Below are positions 44,931-54,023 of a stretch of 64,000 nucleotides of DNA, piece after piece. Source of the stretch: an uncultured Flavobacteriaceae bacterium (GTDB lineage Bacteria; Bacteroidota; Bacteroidia; Flavobacteriales; Flavobacteriaceae); contig CAJJAZ010000005.1 in NCBI GenBank assembly GCA_905182295.1, forward strand, positions 186,001 to 250,000, in the 5' to 3' direction. The notes beneath the pieces are model-generated. The model made no database searches. It saw only the letters and a list, made by a program, of their open reading frames with translations, and was not told the origin of the DNA. The number at the start of each line of letters is the position of its first letter. Position 1 is the stretch's first letter. The position numbers were made by a program, and so were the translations under genes.

Positions 44931-47150
44931 ATGACTAAGTCCATTGCTTTTTTACTCACTTTACTCCTTTACAACATCTCCTTAGGGCAGGAAAAAGAAA
45001 CCACAAAAAAAGACAGCACACAGATACTCTCTGAAGTAGTGGTGTCTGCACACCAATTATTTGGCAGTAAGTTCAGGGCAAAAAACAGAACAGGTGCTGC
45101 ATACTATATGGACCAAGCTGAACTTCAGAAATTTAATGTCACAGACATTAATAGGGCACTCAGATCTGTCCCTGGTGTTTCTATATATGAAGAAGATGGA
45201 ATGGGACTTAGACCCAATATTAGTTTAAGAGGTACCTCTCCAGAGCGTTCCGCTAAAATCACACTGATGGAAGACGGTGTTTTGATGGCACCAGCTCCCT
45301 ACAGTTCGTCTGCTGCTTATTATTTCCCTACCATTGCCAGAATGCAGGCGGTAGAAATATTAAAAGGAAGCAGCCAAATACAATACGGTCCTTACACTAC
45401 AGGAGGAGCCATAAACTTAGTGTCTAAAGTCATTCCTCAAGAGAACAGTACGCAGCTTTTGGCACAATACGGTGCATTTAATGCCAAACTATTTAACCTA
45501 AGCCATGGGGCAACTAAGGGTAAATGGGGCTATTTAGCGGATTATACGAGGTATGATTCAGATGGATTCAAAACGCTTCCAAATGGAGGTAATACAGGCT
45601 TTGACAAACAAGACTTTGTGGGGAAAATTAAATACAGTGACCTGCTATTGGGTGTGCCTCAATCACTTGAATTCAAATACCAGTATTCAGATGAAACCTC
45701 TAATGAAACTTATCTAGGACTCACTGAGGAAGATTTTTCTAAAGACACTTTCCAGCGCTATGCTGCATCTGAAAAAGATCAAATGAATGCCCTCCACAGG
45801 CAATATATGCTTACCCATACCTTTAAATTTTCTGATTATTTATCTCTGACTACCACCGCATACCAAAATGAGTTTGCCAGAAATTGGTATAAATTAGACT
45901 ACCTAGAGATCGATGACAATAAAATATCTCTGACAGATATTCTTACAAAACCTTCTCAATATCCAGAGGCCTTTGATAGAATTACCGGCAGCCAAGATTC
46001 TAGGGAAGCTGATTTATTTGTAAAAGCAAATAATAGGTCCTATTTATCTAGAGGTGCTCAAACAAAGTTAGACATTCATTGGGATGGAGAACAAGCGTAC
46101 CACGATCTTGAAATTGGCGCAAGACTTCACCAAGATCAGGAAGACAGGTTTCAATGGGTCAATGACTATAGTATGGAAAATGGATCAATGGTTTTAGCCA
46201 ATACCGGTACACCGGGTACAGACGCAAATAGAATAAGTGATGCCAATGCTTTTGCTGCCTATGCATTTTACAAATACACCTATAAAAACCTGACCCTTAC
46301 CCCTGGAGTGAGGTATGAGAACATGGAACTTTCTAGGGTAGATTATGGAAAAAATGATCCGCAAAGAAACGAATCAAATCTTTCAGAAAGATCAAATAGT
46401 TTATCGGTATGGATACCTGGTGTAGGTTTTAACTACAAACTTGATCAGGTCTCTATTTTTGGTGGAATACACAAGGGATTTGCCCCTCCTGGATCAATTG
46501 AAAGTCAGAAAGCAGAAGAAAGCATTAATACGGAACTGGGAGCCAGATTTAGCTATGCAGGCATTAATGCAGAACTCATAGGATACAGGAATGATTACAG
46601 TAACTTACTGGGAAGTGATTTTGCAGCGAGTGGTGGAACAGGAAATCTCGATCTATTTAATGCTGGAGCAGTCTTGGTTCAAGGAATTGAATTTCTAATA
46701 AACTTAGACTTTATCCGTTTTAACAACCAAAGCAGCCTTCCTGTAACCTTTGGCTATACTTTTACAGATACAGCGTTTCAAAATAGTTTTGACGCAAGTA
46801 ATGGTTTATGGGGAGACGTAAATATTGGAGATGAAATGCCATACATTGCAAGAGATCAATGGCATTTAAGTCTGGGGTATGAAGTCAACAAATGGGAATT
46901 CAACACCCAGCTTAGACATATGGGGGCTATAAGAACCATTGCTGGTCAAGGTGATTTAGATCCGTTAAATAGTGTTAAAGCCAATACAATATTAGATGCT
47001 AGTGTGAATTTTCAAGTAAATAATCGTTTAAGCATTCAATCCAATGTAGTTAATGCTTTGAATAGTACTTACGCAGTATCTAGGTTACCACATGGATTGA
47101 GACCTGGCCATCCTTTTGGGATTAATATAGGCTTGAGATACGGATTGTAA
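44931..47150 (+). CDS. TonB-dependent receptor, FecA-like
   Basis: Outer-membrane beta-barrel importer, likely for a ferric siderophore or citrate-type chelate. 739 residues with a signal peptide (to about LSLGQ, residue 19). The plug domain starts at once with ILSEVVVSA, followed by NRALRSVPGVSI, NISLRGTSPERS and the FecA-typical LMEDGVLMAPAPYS; GAINLVSK closes the plug. The barrel ends in an aromatic strand (GINIGLRYGL). It lacks the N-terminal carboxypeptidase-like domain often found in Bacteroidota SusC-type receptors, and no SusD or anti-sigma pair is adjacent. A strong promoter stands in front; no Fur-type palindrome was identified with confidence. Confidence 0.93.
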   Translation: MTKSIAFLLTLLLYNISLGQEKETTKKDSTQILSEVVVSAHQLFGSKFRAKNRTGAAYYMDQAELQKFNVTDINRALRSVPGVSIYEEDGMGLRPNISLRGTSPERSAKITLMEDGVLMAPAPYSSSAAYYFPTIARMQAVEILKGSSQIQYGPYTTGGAINLVSKVIPQENSTQLLAQYGAFNAKLFNLSHGATKGKWGYLADYTRYDSDGFKTLPNGGNTGFDKQDFVGKIKYSDLLLGVPQSLEFKYQYSDETSNETYLGLTEEDFSKDTFQRYAASEKDQMNALHRQYMLTHTFKFSDYLSLTTTAYQNEFARNWYKLDYLEIDDNKISLTDILTKPSQYPEAFDRITGSQDSREADLFVKANNRSYLSRGAQTKLDIHWDGEQAYHDLEIGARLHQDQEDRFQWVNDYSMENGSMVLANTGTPGTDANRISDANAFAAYAFYKYTYKNLTLTPGVRYENMELSRVDYGKNDPQRNESNLSERSNSLSVWIPGVGFNYKLDQVSIFGGIHKGFAPPGSIESQKAEESINTELGARFSYAGINAELIGYRNDYSNLLGSDFAASGGTGNLDLFNAGAVLVQGIEFLINLDFIRFNNQSSLPVTFGYTFTDTAFQNSFDASNGLWGDVNIGDEMPYIARDQWHLSLGYEVNKWEFNTQLRHMGAIRTIAGQGDLDPLNSVKANTILDASVNFQVNNRLSIQSNVVNALNSTYAVSRLPHGLRPGHPFGINIGLRYGL

Positions 47151-47195
47151 TCTCCCTTAAAAAATGACTATTGGGTTAATTACAAGCAAGCTATT

Positions 47196-48062
47196 TTAAT
47201 GGTATGTATTGAATAAAGCGGTGGCTTTATTGTGTGCCGCTTCGAAGGCCATCCATTTTACACCATGGGCTACTTTTTTGCTGGTAAAGTAAGAAAGTAA
47301 CTTTTCTGTTGGCATATTTCCAGTTAAGGCATCGGCTGCCATTGGGCAGCCACCAAAACCTTGAATAGCACCGTCAAAACGAAGACAACCTGCCTCATAA
47401 GCTGCATGCACTTTTTCCAACCAATCCGCAGGCTTAGTATGAAAATGAGCACCAAATTCAATAGATGGATGGGCAGGTATTAAAAGACGGTATAAATCTA
47501 AAATGTCTTGAGCTTGGGCACTACCAACTGTATCTGAAAGTGAAAGGATATCCGCCCCCATGCCCGAAAGTTTAGACACCCAATTGGCCACTATTTCAGC
47601 GCTCCAAGGGTCACCATAGGGATTTCCAAAACCCATAGACAGATAGACCACGACTTTTTTCTCTTTTTTACGGGCCAAATCTAAAATAGATTGCAATACA
47701 GTAATGGCCTCTGTGATTGTTGTATGTGTATTTCTCATTTGAAAATTTTCAGAAATTGAAAATGGGTAACCCAAATAAGAGATTTCATCATGAGAACAAG
47801 CGGCTTCTGCCCCACGTAAATTAGCCACAATAGACAGTAATTTAGTAGGCGTATTGGCTAAGTCTAAACCTGACAAAACAGCAGCAGTATCTGACATTTG
47901 AGGAATGGCTTTAGGAGATACAAAACTTCCGAAATCTAGGGTGTCAAAACCACAATTTAATAGAGACTGTAAGTAAATGACTTTCTGATTGGTCGGAATA
48001 AATGTCTTGATCCCTTGCATGGCATCCCTAGGGCATTCAATAATTTTAACTCCTTTTATCAT
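47196..48062 (-). CDS. Hydroxymethylglutaryl-CoA lyase
   Basis: Cleaves HMG-CoA to acetyl-CoA and acetoacetate in leucine breakdown. 288 residues with the HMGL-like TIM barrel: VKIIECPRDAMQGIK (catalytic Arg and acidic metal ligand), FVSPKAIPQM, FGAHFHTKPADW (metal histidines) and the C-terminal Cys loop GCLRFDGAIQGFGGCPMAAD. Cytoplasmic. No other leucine-catabolism gene is in the window. Follows the LysE-type gene by 33 bp. Confidence 0.93.
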   Translation of the reverse strand: MIKGVKIIECPRDAMQGIKTFIPTNQKVIYLQSLLNCGFDTLDFGSFVSPKAIPQMSDTAAVLSGLDLANTPTKLLSIVANLRGAEAACSHDEISYLGYPFSISENFQMRNTHTTITEAITVLQSILDLARKKEKKVVVYLSMGFGNPYGDPWSAEIVANWVSKLSGMGADILSLSDTVGSAQAQDILDLYRLLIPAHPSIEFGAHFHTKPADWLEKVHAAYEAGCLRFDGAIQGFGGCPMAADALTGNMPTEKLLSYFTSKKVAHGVKWMAFEAAHNKATALFNTYH

Positions 48063-48095
48063 GCGGCAATTCTATGAACTAAAGTTACAATTAAA

Positions 48096-48722
48096 TTAGG
48101 GTAGAAAAAGAAAAATTGCAATCCCTAAAAATAAGATTATCTGCAACCAATGCAGGACATTAAAAAAAACAGCTTGCGATTTAGAAGCGGTGTTTAATAA
48201 AACAGATGAACCCAGTGCTATACTTAAAAACACAAAAGTTGAAATCATTATAAACACCCCGCCTAATGCCAAAAATTGAATCCAAAAAGGTGCCGTTGGC
48301 ATAAATAGAAAGCCTGGAAAAAAGGCAATAAAAAACAAACCCACCTTTGGATTTAATACACTCATTACGAAACCTTGCTTGTACAAATCAATGGATTTTT
48401 TATAAACTACTTCAACGGCTGAAAGTGCTTTTGGCGCGCCTTGCTTGTAAATACTATAGGCTAGGTATACTAAATATATTGCGCCTAATATTTTGATCCC
48501 AATAAGCAAGAAAGGAAAACGGCTTAAAAAAACAGCGGCACCAAATGCCCCTAAAAAAGTGTGAACAAGGCAACCACTCATCAGACCCATAATGACAAAA
48601 AAGCCACTCTTAAAACCGAATCTAAAGCTCTGAAATGCGACAAAAATATTATCTGGCCCTGGTGATATTGCCAAGAAAAATACCGCAACTGAAAAAGAAA
48701 TAAGTAATTGAAATTCGATCAA
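48096..48722 (-). CDS. LysE family amino acid exporter
   Basis: 208 residues, about six membrane helices. The N-terminal signature SPGPDNIFVAFQSFRFGFKSGFF-type pattern (SPGPDNI at about residues 20-26) and the later NPKVGLFFIAFFPGF are typical of LysE/RhtB translocators. Exports an amino acid or derivative; substrate unknown. Nine bases follow the pyrD stop. Confidence 0.93.
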   Translation of the reverse strand: MIEFQLLISFSVAVFFLAISPGPDNIFVAFQSFRFGFKSGFFVIMGLMSGCLVHTFLGAFGAAVFLSRFPFLLIGIKILGAIYLVYLAYSIYKQGAPKALSAVEVVYKKSIDLYKQGFVMSVLNPKVGLFFIAFFPGFLFMPTAPFWIQFLALGGVFIMISTFVFLSIALGSSVLLNTASKSQAVFFNVLHWLQIILFLGIAIFLFLP

Positions 48723-48731
48723 AATAAACCC

Positions 48732-49769
48732 TTAGCGCTTGGCTAATATAGCTTTATTTATTTTCTTCACAAGGCCAGGTCCTTCATAGACAAAACCAGT
48801 CCAAAGCTGAACTAGTGTCGCGCCTGCATCTAATTTTTCTAATGCGTCTTCTGCAGAATGAATACCCCCTACCCCAATAATTGGAAAAGCATTATGACTC
48901 TTTTGAGATAGGAAACGGATTACTTCAGTACTGCGGTTTCTAAGGGGAACACCACTTAACCCTCCGGTTTTATTTACCAGTGATTCCTCAGAAACCAAAC
49001 CATCCCTGCTGATTGTGGTATTGGTCGCTATAACCCCGTCTATTTGAGTCTCATTAATAATATCTATGATGTCTAACAGTTGATTCTCTGTAAGGTCTGG
49101 AGCAATTTTTAACAAAAATGGCTTTGGTTTTTGAACGTGCTTTTTAGCGAGAAGCTCGTTCTCTGCTTTAAGTGCTTTTAAAAGTGCTGTTAAAGGGGCT
49201 TTCTCTTGTAATTCTCTAAGCCCCGGTGTGTTAGGGGAACTTACATTTACCACAAAATAATCTACATGAGGCCAAAGGGCTTGTGTACAAATAATATAAT
49301 CTTCAGTGGCTTGATCGTTTGGTGTCACTTTATTTTTGCCAATATTACCTCCTACTAAAACCTTGTGTTGCTTCTTTAGTGCTTTTACTGCAGTGGCTAC
49401 ACCAGCATTATTAAAGCCCATTCTATTAATGATGGCCTGGTCTTTTTTTAGTCTGAAGAGTCTTTTTTTAGGATTTCCATCTTGTGACTTTGGTGTAAGT
49501 GTCCCTATTTCTATAAACCCAAATCCAAAGTCTGAGAGTTCATTGTAGAGCAGGGCATTTTTGTCAAATCCAGCTGCTAAACCTACTGGGTTTTTGAATT
49601 TTAATCCAAAAACGTCTCTTTCTAGGGCTGGATCTTCTACCGTATAAATACGCCTAGTGATTACACCAAAACCTAATTTAGACAAGTATTTAATTACAGA
49701 GAAACTAAAATAATGAACCGCTTCTGGATCGAAAAGAAACAGAAGCGGTCTAATGAAAATCTTGTACAT
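48732..49769 (-). CDS. pyrD: Dihydroorotate dehydrogenase (quinone), class 2
   Basis: Fourth step of pyrimidine synthesis, passing electrons to the quinone pool at the inner membrane. 345 residues. The N-terminal membrane-associating helix (residues 1-30, ending [11 protein letters not shown]) marks class 2. Further blocks: [48 protein letters not shown] with the catalytic Ser, ATNTTISR, and [19 protein letters not shown] for FMN phosphate. Follows yajC by three bases. Confidence 0.97.
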   Translation of the reverse strand: MYKIFIRPLLFLFDPEAVHYFSFSVIKYLSKLGFGVITRRIYTVEDPALERDVFGLKFKNPVGLAAGFDKNALLYNELSDFGFGFIEIGTLTPKSQDGNPKKRLFRLKKDQAIINRMGFNNAGVATAVKALKKQHKVLVGGNIGKNKVTPNDQATEDYIICTQALWPHVDYFVVNVSSPNTPGLRELQEKAPLTALLKALKAENELLAKKHVQKPKPFLLKIAPDLTENQLLDIIDIINETQIDGVIATNTTISRDGLVSEESLVNKTGGLSGVPLRNRSTEVIRFLSQKSHNAFPIIGVGGIHSAEDALEKLDAGATLVQLWTGFVYEGPGLVKKINKAILAKR

Positions 49770-49772
49770 ATA

Positions 49773-50057
49773 TTATTTTGCTGGTTCTTGAAGTCTTTTT
49801 GAGAGCTCCATTGAAATAGCGGAAAGATCAAATTTAATCTTACCTGCCATAGTTTCAATCACACAACTTGCGTCTTTTTCATTTAACTCTATCACTTTTC
49901 CGTGCATACCACTTTTGGTAATCACTTTATCTCCTTTAGCTAAAGCAGCTGAAAATTTCTTTTCATCCTTTTGACGCTTCATTTGAGGTCGGATCATAAA
50001 AAAATAACCCACTACGATAATTAAGGCTAAAGGTAAAAATTGATTTAATGCTTCCAT
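49773..50057 (-). CDS. yajC: Sec translocon accessory subunit YajC
   Basis: 94 residues: one N-terminal membrane helix (FLPLALIIVVGYFFMIRP), then the cytoplasmic domain with QMKRQKDEKKF and GDKVITKSGMHGKVIEL, the family signature. Associates with SecDF at the inner membrane. Lies 25 bp after the DUF1573 gene and three bases before pyrD. Confidence 0.96.
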   Translation of the reverse strand: MEALNQFLPLALIIVVGYFFMIRPQMKRQKDEKKFSAALAKGDKVITKSGMHGKVIELNEKDASCVIETMAGKIKFDLSAISMELSKRLQEPAK

Positions 50058-50082
50058 AGGATAGTAAAAATATTAGTATTGA

Positions 50083-50553
50083 TTAATTAGACGGAATAGA
50101 TGCCGCATTTGGTGTCAGAACAAAGGCTTGGATTTTTAATAACTCACTACCGTTGGCAGTATTGGCCTGTACATTAATAGTTTTAGTGACTTGATTTTGT
50201 CCTGAACCATTGAAATTCACCACCATTTGCCCTTGCTGTCCTGGTGCAATTGGTGTGTTTTTTGGATAATCTGGTATAGTACATCCACAGCTAGAAGTAG
50301 CGTCTGTAATAATTAGCGGAGCGTCTCCAGTATTGGTGAAAGTAAATACCGTTTGCTGGGGAGTTCCCTGTGAGATTTGTCCAAAGTCATGGAAGGTTTT
50401 GTCAAAAGACATTTTCGCCATTTTATTGACAGAAGCATCTCTGACAGCTGCAGCCTCTACATTGGCATTTTCAATTTTTTCAGTCGCTTTCTCTTTACAT
50501 GAGAATGTGATTAGTGAAATAGATACTAGTGCGATTAAGCTAAGTTTTTTCAT
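50083..50553 (-). CDS. DUF1573 lipoprotein
   Basis: 156 residues. The N-terminus has a lipobox (LITFSC, Cys at residue 19), so it is probably a membrane-anchored lipoprotein. The DUF1573 Ig-like domain covers about residues 48-150: FDKTFHDFGQISQGTPQQTVFTFTN split by loops, APLIITDATSSCGCTIPDYP with a Cys-x-Cys, and VVNFNGSG. Common in Bacteroidota next to nusB and yajC; function unknown. Confidence 0.92.
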   Translation of the reverse strand: MKKLSLIALVSISLITFSCKEKATEKIENANVEAAAVRDASVNKMAKMSFDKTFHDFGQISQGTPQQTVFTFTNTGDAPLIITDATSSCGCTIPDYPKNTPIAPGQQGQMVVNFNGSGQNQVTKTINVQANTANGSELLKIQAFVLTPNAASIPSN

Positions 50554-50597
50554 GATCTGGTTGATTTAAAATTATGAATTACGAATATAAAAATTAT

Positions 50598-51545
50598 TTA
50601 TAACAAACCACGTCCAACTTTCTCAAGCCTTCCTTGGTCTTTGTACTCTTTTGACAAGGAGTCTAATATCCCATTAATAAAAATACTGCTCTTGGGTGTA
50701 GAGTATTCTTTAGCAATCTCTAAATACTCATTGATAGTAACCCTTACTGGGATAGATGGAAAAAAAAGCAACTCACAAATGGACATCTTTAATAAAATAC
50801 CATCTATATCTGCTATTCTATCCTTATCCCACTTAGGGGTTTTGTCTGCTGTTTCTTTAGCCAATTCACTTTCTTTAAGTGCTGTTTTAACCAATAGGTT
50901 TTGAGCAAATTCAGCGTCGTCTTCTAAAATAGCTAAGCCTTTAATGAAACCTGATCCAATTACTTTTGGCGTTAATTTTTTCAACTGCTTTAGTAAAAAG
51001 GTGTTTACAATGGGCATGTCGTCTGCCCATGTGATGGTATGGTCTTCTAAAAAATCATACACTTTATCATTTGGCGCTATAATCTCTTTAAATATCTTAA
51101 TAACAAAGGCCAAATCTTCTTCATATGAGTTCTCTGACTTTTTAAGGTACTCGCTATAAGCTACACTCTCCACAATTTCTTTGTAGATGATTTTCACATA
51201 TTCTTCATGCAAATACCAAGTATTGAGTTTTTTAGCTGCAATAGCGCTATTGATCGCTTCATTATTTTTGATTTGAGCCAACACCAAGTTATTCGAAAAC
51301 TTCGCCTTGGAAGGGTCTAAATCTGCTGAGGAAGAAATGTACTTTTTAGAGGACAAAATCAAATGATCTGCAGCCCTTGCTTGAAGCTCAATAAATAGAC
51401 TCAAATGAAGTAAATAGAGACTTCCCATCTTTTCCATACTGAGGCTTAGAAATTTCTTCTCCTTGTCTAAGTTGTCTTCTGTGGTTTGTGTCATAGCGTA
51501 CAAACCTTGCATTACTTTTACTCGAATGTGCCTCCTTGTGAGCAT
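50598..51545 (-). CDS. nusB: Transcription antitermination factor NusB, long form
   Basis: 315 residues, about twice the E. coli length; Bacteroidota NusB proteins have a long N-terminal half. The start TRRHIRVKVMQGLYAM matches the usual RNA-binding N-terminus, and the C-terminal region (DIDGILLKMSICELLFFPSIPVRVTINEYLEIAKEY split, then FINGILDSLSKE) is the NusB fold. It binds rRNA boxA with NusE. It has a good promoter (51581-51610) and leads the run nusB-DUF1573-yajC-pyrD-lysE-HMG-CoA lyase. Confidence 0.95.
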   Translation of the reverse strand: MLTRRHIRVKVMQGLYAMTQTTEDNLDKEKKFLSLSMEKMGSLYLLHLSLFIELQARAADHLILSSKKYISSSADLDPSKAKFSNNLVLAQIKNNEAINSAIAAKKLNTWYLHEEYVKIIYKEIVESVAYSEYLKKSENSYEEDLAFVIKIFKEIIAPNDKVYDFLEDHTITWADDMPIVNTFLLKQLKKLTPKVIGSGFIKGLAILEDDAEFAQNLLVKTALKESELAKETADKTPKWDKDRIADIDGILLKMSICELLFFPSIPVRVTINEYLEIAKEYSTPKSSIFINGILDSLSKEYKDQGRLEKVGRGLL

Positions 51546-51580
51546 GATAAAGAACTTTTTTAATGGATAAAACTCGGAAG

Positions 51581-51610
51581 CAAAAATACTACTTATTTAT
51601 AGATGGCAAA
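51581..51610 (-). promoter_or_regulatory. Promoter of nusB
   Basis: On the minus strand TTTG (plus 51607-51610), 18 bp, TATTTTTG (plus 51581-51588): both elements match the Bacteroidota consensus. The ATG is 35 bp downstream. Confidence 0.7.
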
Positions 51611-51666
51611 CCCTTATTAGATAATATTATTAGCTTAATTCTCTCTGTTATAAATTTCATAAACCT

Positions 51667-51674
51667 TATATTTG
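51667..51674 (+). promoter_or_regulatory. -7 element of the ABC exporter gene
   Basis: TATATTTG, full match to TAnnTTTG, 32 bp before the ATG at 51707. No clear -33 TTG. Confidence 0.45.
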
Positions 51675-51706
51675 TTATGCTTTAATAGAAGCCTTAACAC
51701 TCAGGC

Positions 51707-53482
51707 ATGAAGGAACTGCGTCACCTCAATAAATACTTTAGAAAATATAAGTTAAAACTGCTTTTAGGTGTTTTAATTACTATTGTGGCAAGGGTTTTTT
51801 CTCTTGTGATGCCTCCTTTTATAAATAAATCTGTTCAAGCAGTGGAGCAATATCTCTCAGAGGCTAATGCAGATGCTAGCCTTATTAAAGGGGTTTTACT
51901 CGAATATATTCTTATTATTATTGGTGCCGCATTGCTCTCTGGTTTTTTCACTTTTTTAATGCGTCAAACTATTATAAACATCTCTAGATACATTGAAAGA
52001 GATCTTAAAAATGAAATATTTGACCACTATCAGAAATTACATTTAGCCTTCTACAAGAATAATCGTACTGGAGATCTTATGAATAGAATTAGTGAAGATG
52101 TTGGCCAGGTTCGTATGTATGCAGGTCCTGCAATCATGTATGGTATTCAAACCCTTACTCTGTTTGGCTGTGTTATTCCGCTCATGTTTATTAAAGCACC
52201 CACTTTAGCAGCCTACACCCTACTCCCTCTTCCATTTTTATCTGTGCTCATCTATAAAATTAGTAAAGTCATTCACAAAAAGAGTACAGCGGTTCAAACC
52301 TTCCTTTCTACATTATCTACATTTACTCAAGAGCGTTTTTCAGGAATATCAGTGATTAAAGCTTACGGCTTAGAACAGCGCACAAACAATGAACTGGTTG
52401 GCTTAGCCAATACAGGAAGACAAAAAAGCTTGGACCTTGCGAAAGTAAATGCCTGGTTCTTTCCCCTAATGATCTTAATGATAGGGGTGAGTAATTTGTT
52501 TGTCATATATATAGGCGGTAAACAGTACATCAGTGGAGAAATAAACTCTATTGGCTTGATCCTTGAATTTATCATTTATGTCAATATGCTTACTTGGCCG
52601 GTGGCAATAGTAGGATGGCTTACTTCTATTATACAACAAGCAGAGGCCTCACAAACTAGAATCAATGAATTTCTAAAAACTGAACCAGCCATAGTAGATG
52701 AGTCAGAAGGCCCCATGGATATAAAGGGTGATATTGTATTTGATCAAGTTTGCTTTACCTATCCAGACACTGGGATTAAAGCCATCCAAGAATTGTCTTT
52801 TGAAGTGAAACAAGGCCAAACTGTGGCCATCTTAGGAAAAACTGGTTCAGGTAAATCTACCGTCCTTGAATTAATAAGTAGGATGTACGACATAGATAGT
52901 GGAACACTTACCATAGACGGCGTATCCATTAGAAAAGCCCCCCTTGCTTCGCTGAGAAATGCGATAGGTGCAGTACCTCAAGACGCTTTTCTTTTTTCAG
53001 ATACCATCGCTAAGAATATTGCTTTTGGAAAAGAGCATGCCTCCCAATCAGATATTGAAGCAGCAGCAAAACAAGCTGTAGTTCATAACAACATCACTGA
53101 ATTCACCAAAGGCTATGAGACCATTTTAGGAGAAAGAGGCATTACCCTAAGTGGTGGTCAGAAGCAACGGGTCTCCATTGCAAGAGCACTTATAAAAAAT
53201 CCAACAATATATCTTTTTGACGACTGCTTGTCCGCTGTAGATACAGAAACTGAAGAAGCCATTTTGAATGCGCTCAAAAAAGCGTCTGACCACAAAACTA
53301 CGATCATAGTAAGTCACAGGGTTTCCGCAGCTAAAAATGCAGACAAAATAATCGTTTTAGAAGATGGTAAAAAAATACAAGAGGGCACACATGTAGAATT
53401 AATTGATATAAAAGGCTATTACAAAGCACTTTACGAAGGACAATCTGCAGATAAAGAAAACCCGAAAAATGTTGTACCATAA
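51707..53482 (+). CDS. ABC exporter, fused membrane and ATPase domains
   Basis: 591 residues: six membrane helices (about residues 18-310) followed by an ATPase domain. Walker A LGKTGSGKST, signature LSGGQKQRVSIARAL, Walker B IYLFDDCLSAVD and H-loop VSHRV are visible. The residue after the Walker B Asp (position 506) is Asp, not the usual catalytic Glu; the DDxLSAVD form is known from one half of heterodimeric exporters with a degenerate site. No partner half-transporter is adjacent. Likely exports lipids or drugs; substrate unknown. Confidence 0.94.
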   Translation: MKELRHLNKYFRKYKLKLLLGVLITIVARVFSLVMPPFINKSVQAVEQYLSEANADASLIKGVLLEYILIIIGAALLSGFFTFLMRQTIINISRYIERDLKNEIFDHYQKLHLAFYKNNRTGDLMNRISEDVGQVRMYAGPAIMYGIQTLTLFGCVIPLMFIKAPTLAAYTLLPLPFLSVLIYKISKVIHKKSTAVQTFLSTLSTFTQERFSGISVIKAYGLEQRTNNELVGLANTGRQKSLDLAKVNAWFFPLMILMIGVSNLFVIYIGGKQYISGEINSIGLILEFIIYVNMLTWPVAIVGWLTSIIQQAEASQTRINEFLKTEPAIVDESEGPMDIKGDIVFDQVCFTYPDTGIKAIQELSFEVKQGQTVAILGKTGSGKSTVLELISRMYDIDSGTLTIDGVSIRKAPLASLRNAIGAVPQDAFLFSDTIAKNIAFGKEHASQSDIEAAAKQAVVHNNITEFTKGYETILGERGITLSGGQKQRVSIARALIKNPTIYLFDDCLSAVDTETEEAILNALKKASDHKTTIIVSHRVSAAKNADKIIVLEDGKKIQEGTHVELIDIKGYYKALYEGQSADKENPKNVVP

Positions 53483-53502
53483 GCATTTTTTTTTCAATTT
53501 TG
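53472..53502 (+). promoter_or_regulatory. Candidate promoter of DUF3276 gene
   Basis: TTG at 53472-53474 and CAATTTTG at 53495-53502 (one mismatch) with a 20 bp spacer, overlapping the end of the ABC exporter gene. It supports the ATG at 53535. Confidence 0.4.
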
Positions 53503-53534
53503 GTGAGAACAATGCACTTGTAAAAACAGAACAT

Positions 53535-53933
53535 ATGTACGCAAAAGAATCCATGGAACAAGAAGAGATACACTCAAAAGTTTTAAGAGCTGGAAGGAGA
53601 ACTTATTTTTTTGATGTAAGAGGCACTAAAGCCGGAGATTACTATTTAACTATTACTGAGAGTAAGAAATTTACGCATGACGACGGATCTTTCCATTACA
53701 AGAAGCACAAGATTTATTTGTACAAAGAAGACTTCACTGCATTTAAAGAAATCATGGATGAAATGATGGGTTTCATTATTGACAACAAAGGTTCGGAAGT
53801 TATTTCTGAAAGACACCAATCAGACTTTAAAAAAGAATCATTTGAAGATACTGCATTAGAAGATACTAAGGAAAAGTCTATAGAAGACACGCCTACTTCT
53901 TCTTTTACAGAAGTAGATTTTGAAGATATTTAA
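53535..53933 (+). CDS. DUF3276 PUR-domain protein
   Basis: 132 residues from the ATG at 53535; a longer frame from 53469 overlaps the exporter gene and includes the candidate promoter, so it is rejected. The PUR-like fold (KVLRAGRRTYFFDVRGTKAG, then YLTITESKKF, KIYLYKEDFTAF) covers residues 12-85; PUR proteins of Bacteroidota and Borrelia bind single-stranded DNA or RNA. The C-terminal part is acidic and repeats the form FEDT/LEDT/IEDT, ending VDFEDI. Cytoplasmic. Followed by a terminator. Confidence 0.88.
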   Translation: MYAKESMEQEEIHSKVLRAGRRTYFFDVRGTKAGDYYLTITESKKFTHDDGSFHYKKHKIYLYKEDFTAFKEIMDEMMGFIIDNKGSEVISERHQSDFKKESFEDTALEDTKEKSIEDTPTSSFTEVDFEDI

Positions 53934-53957
53934 TTTTCAACAAAAATTTAAACATGT

Positions 53958-53987
53958 AAAAGGGGCTCAATAGAGGCCCTTTTCTTA
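53958..53987 (+). terminator. Terminator after DUF3276 gene
   Basis: AAAAGGGGCTC-AATA-GAGGCCCTTTT with one mismatch in the stem, followed by a T-rich stretch, 24 bp after the stop. Confidence 0.75.
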
Positions 53988-54023
53988 TTTTTATACTTTA
54001 AGTAATCCTTCAAAACCAATTCC

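Noticed and set aside
53469-53534. Longer DUF3276 start overlapping the ABC exporter
   Set aside because: The extra 22 residues are F/H/K-rich and not family-like, and the candidate promoter lies inside them.
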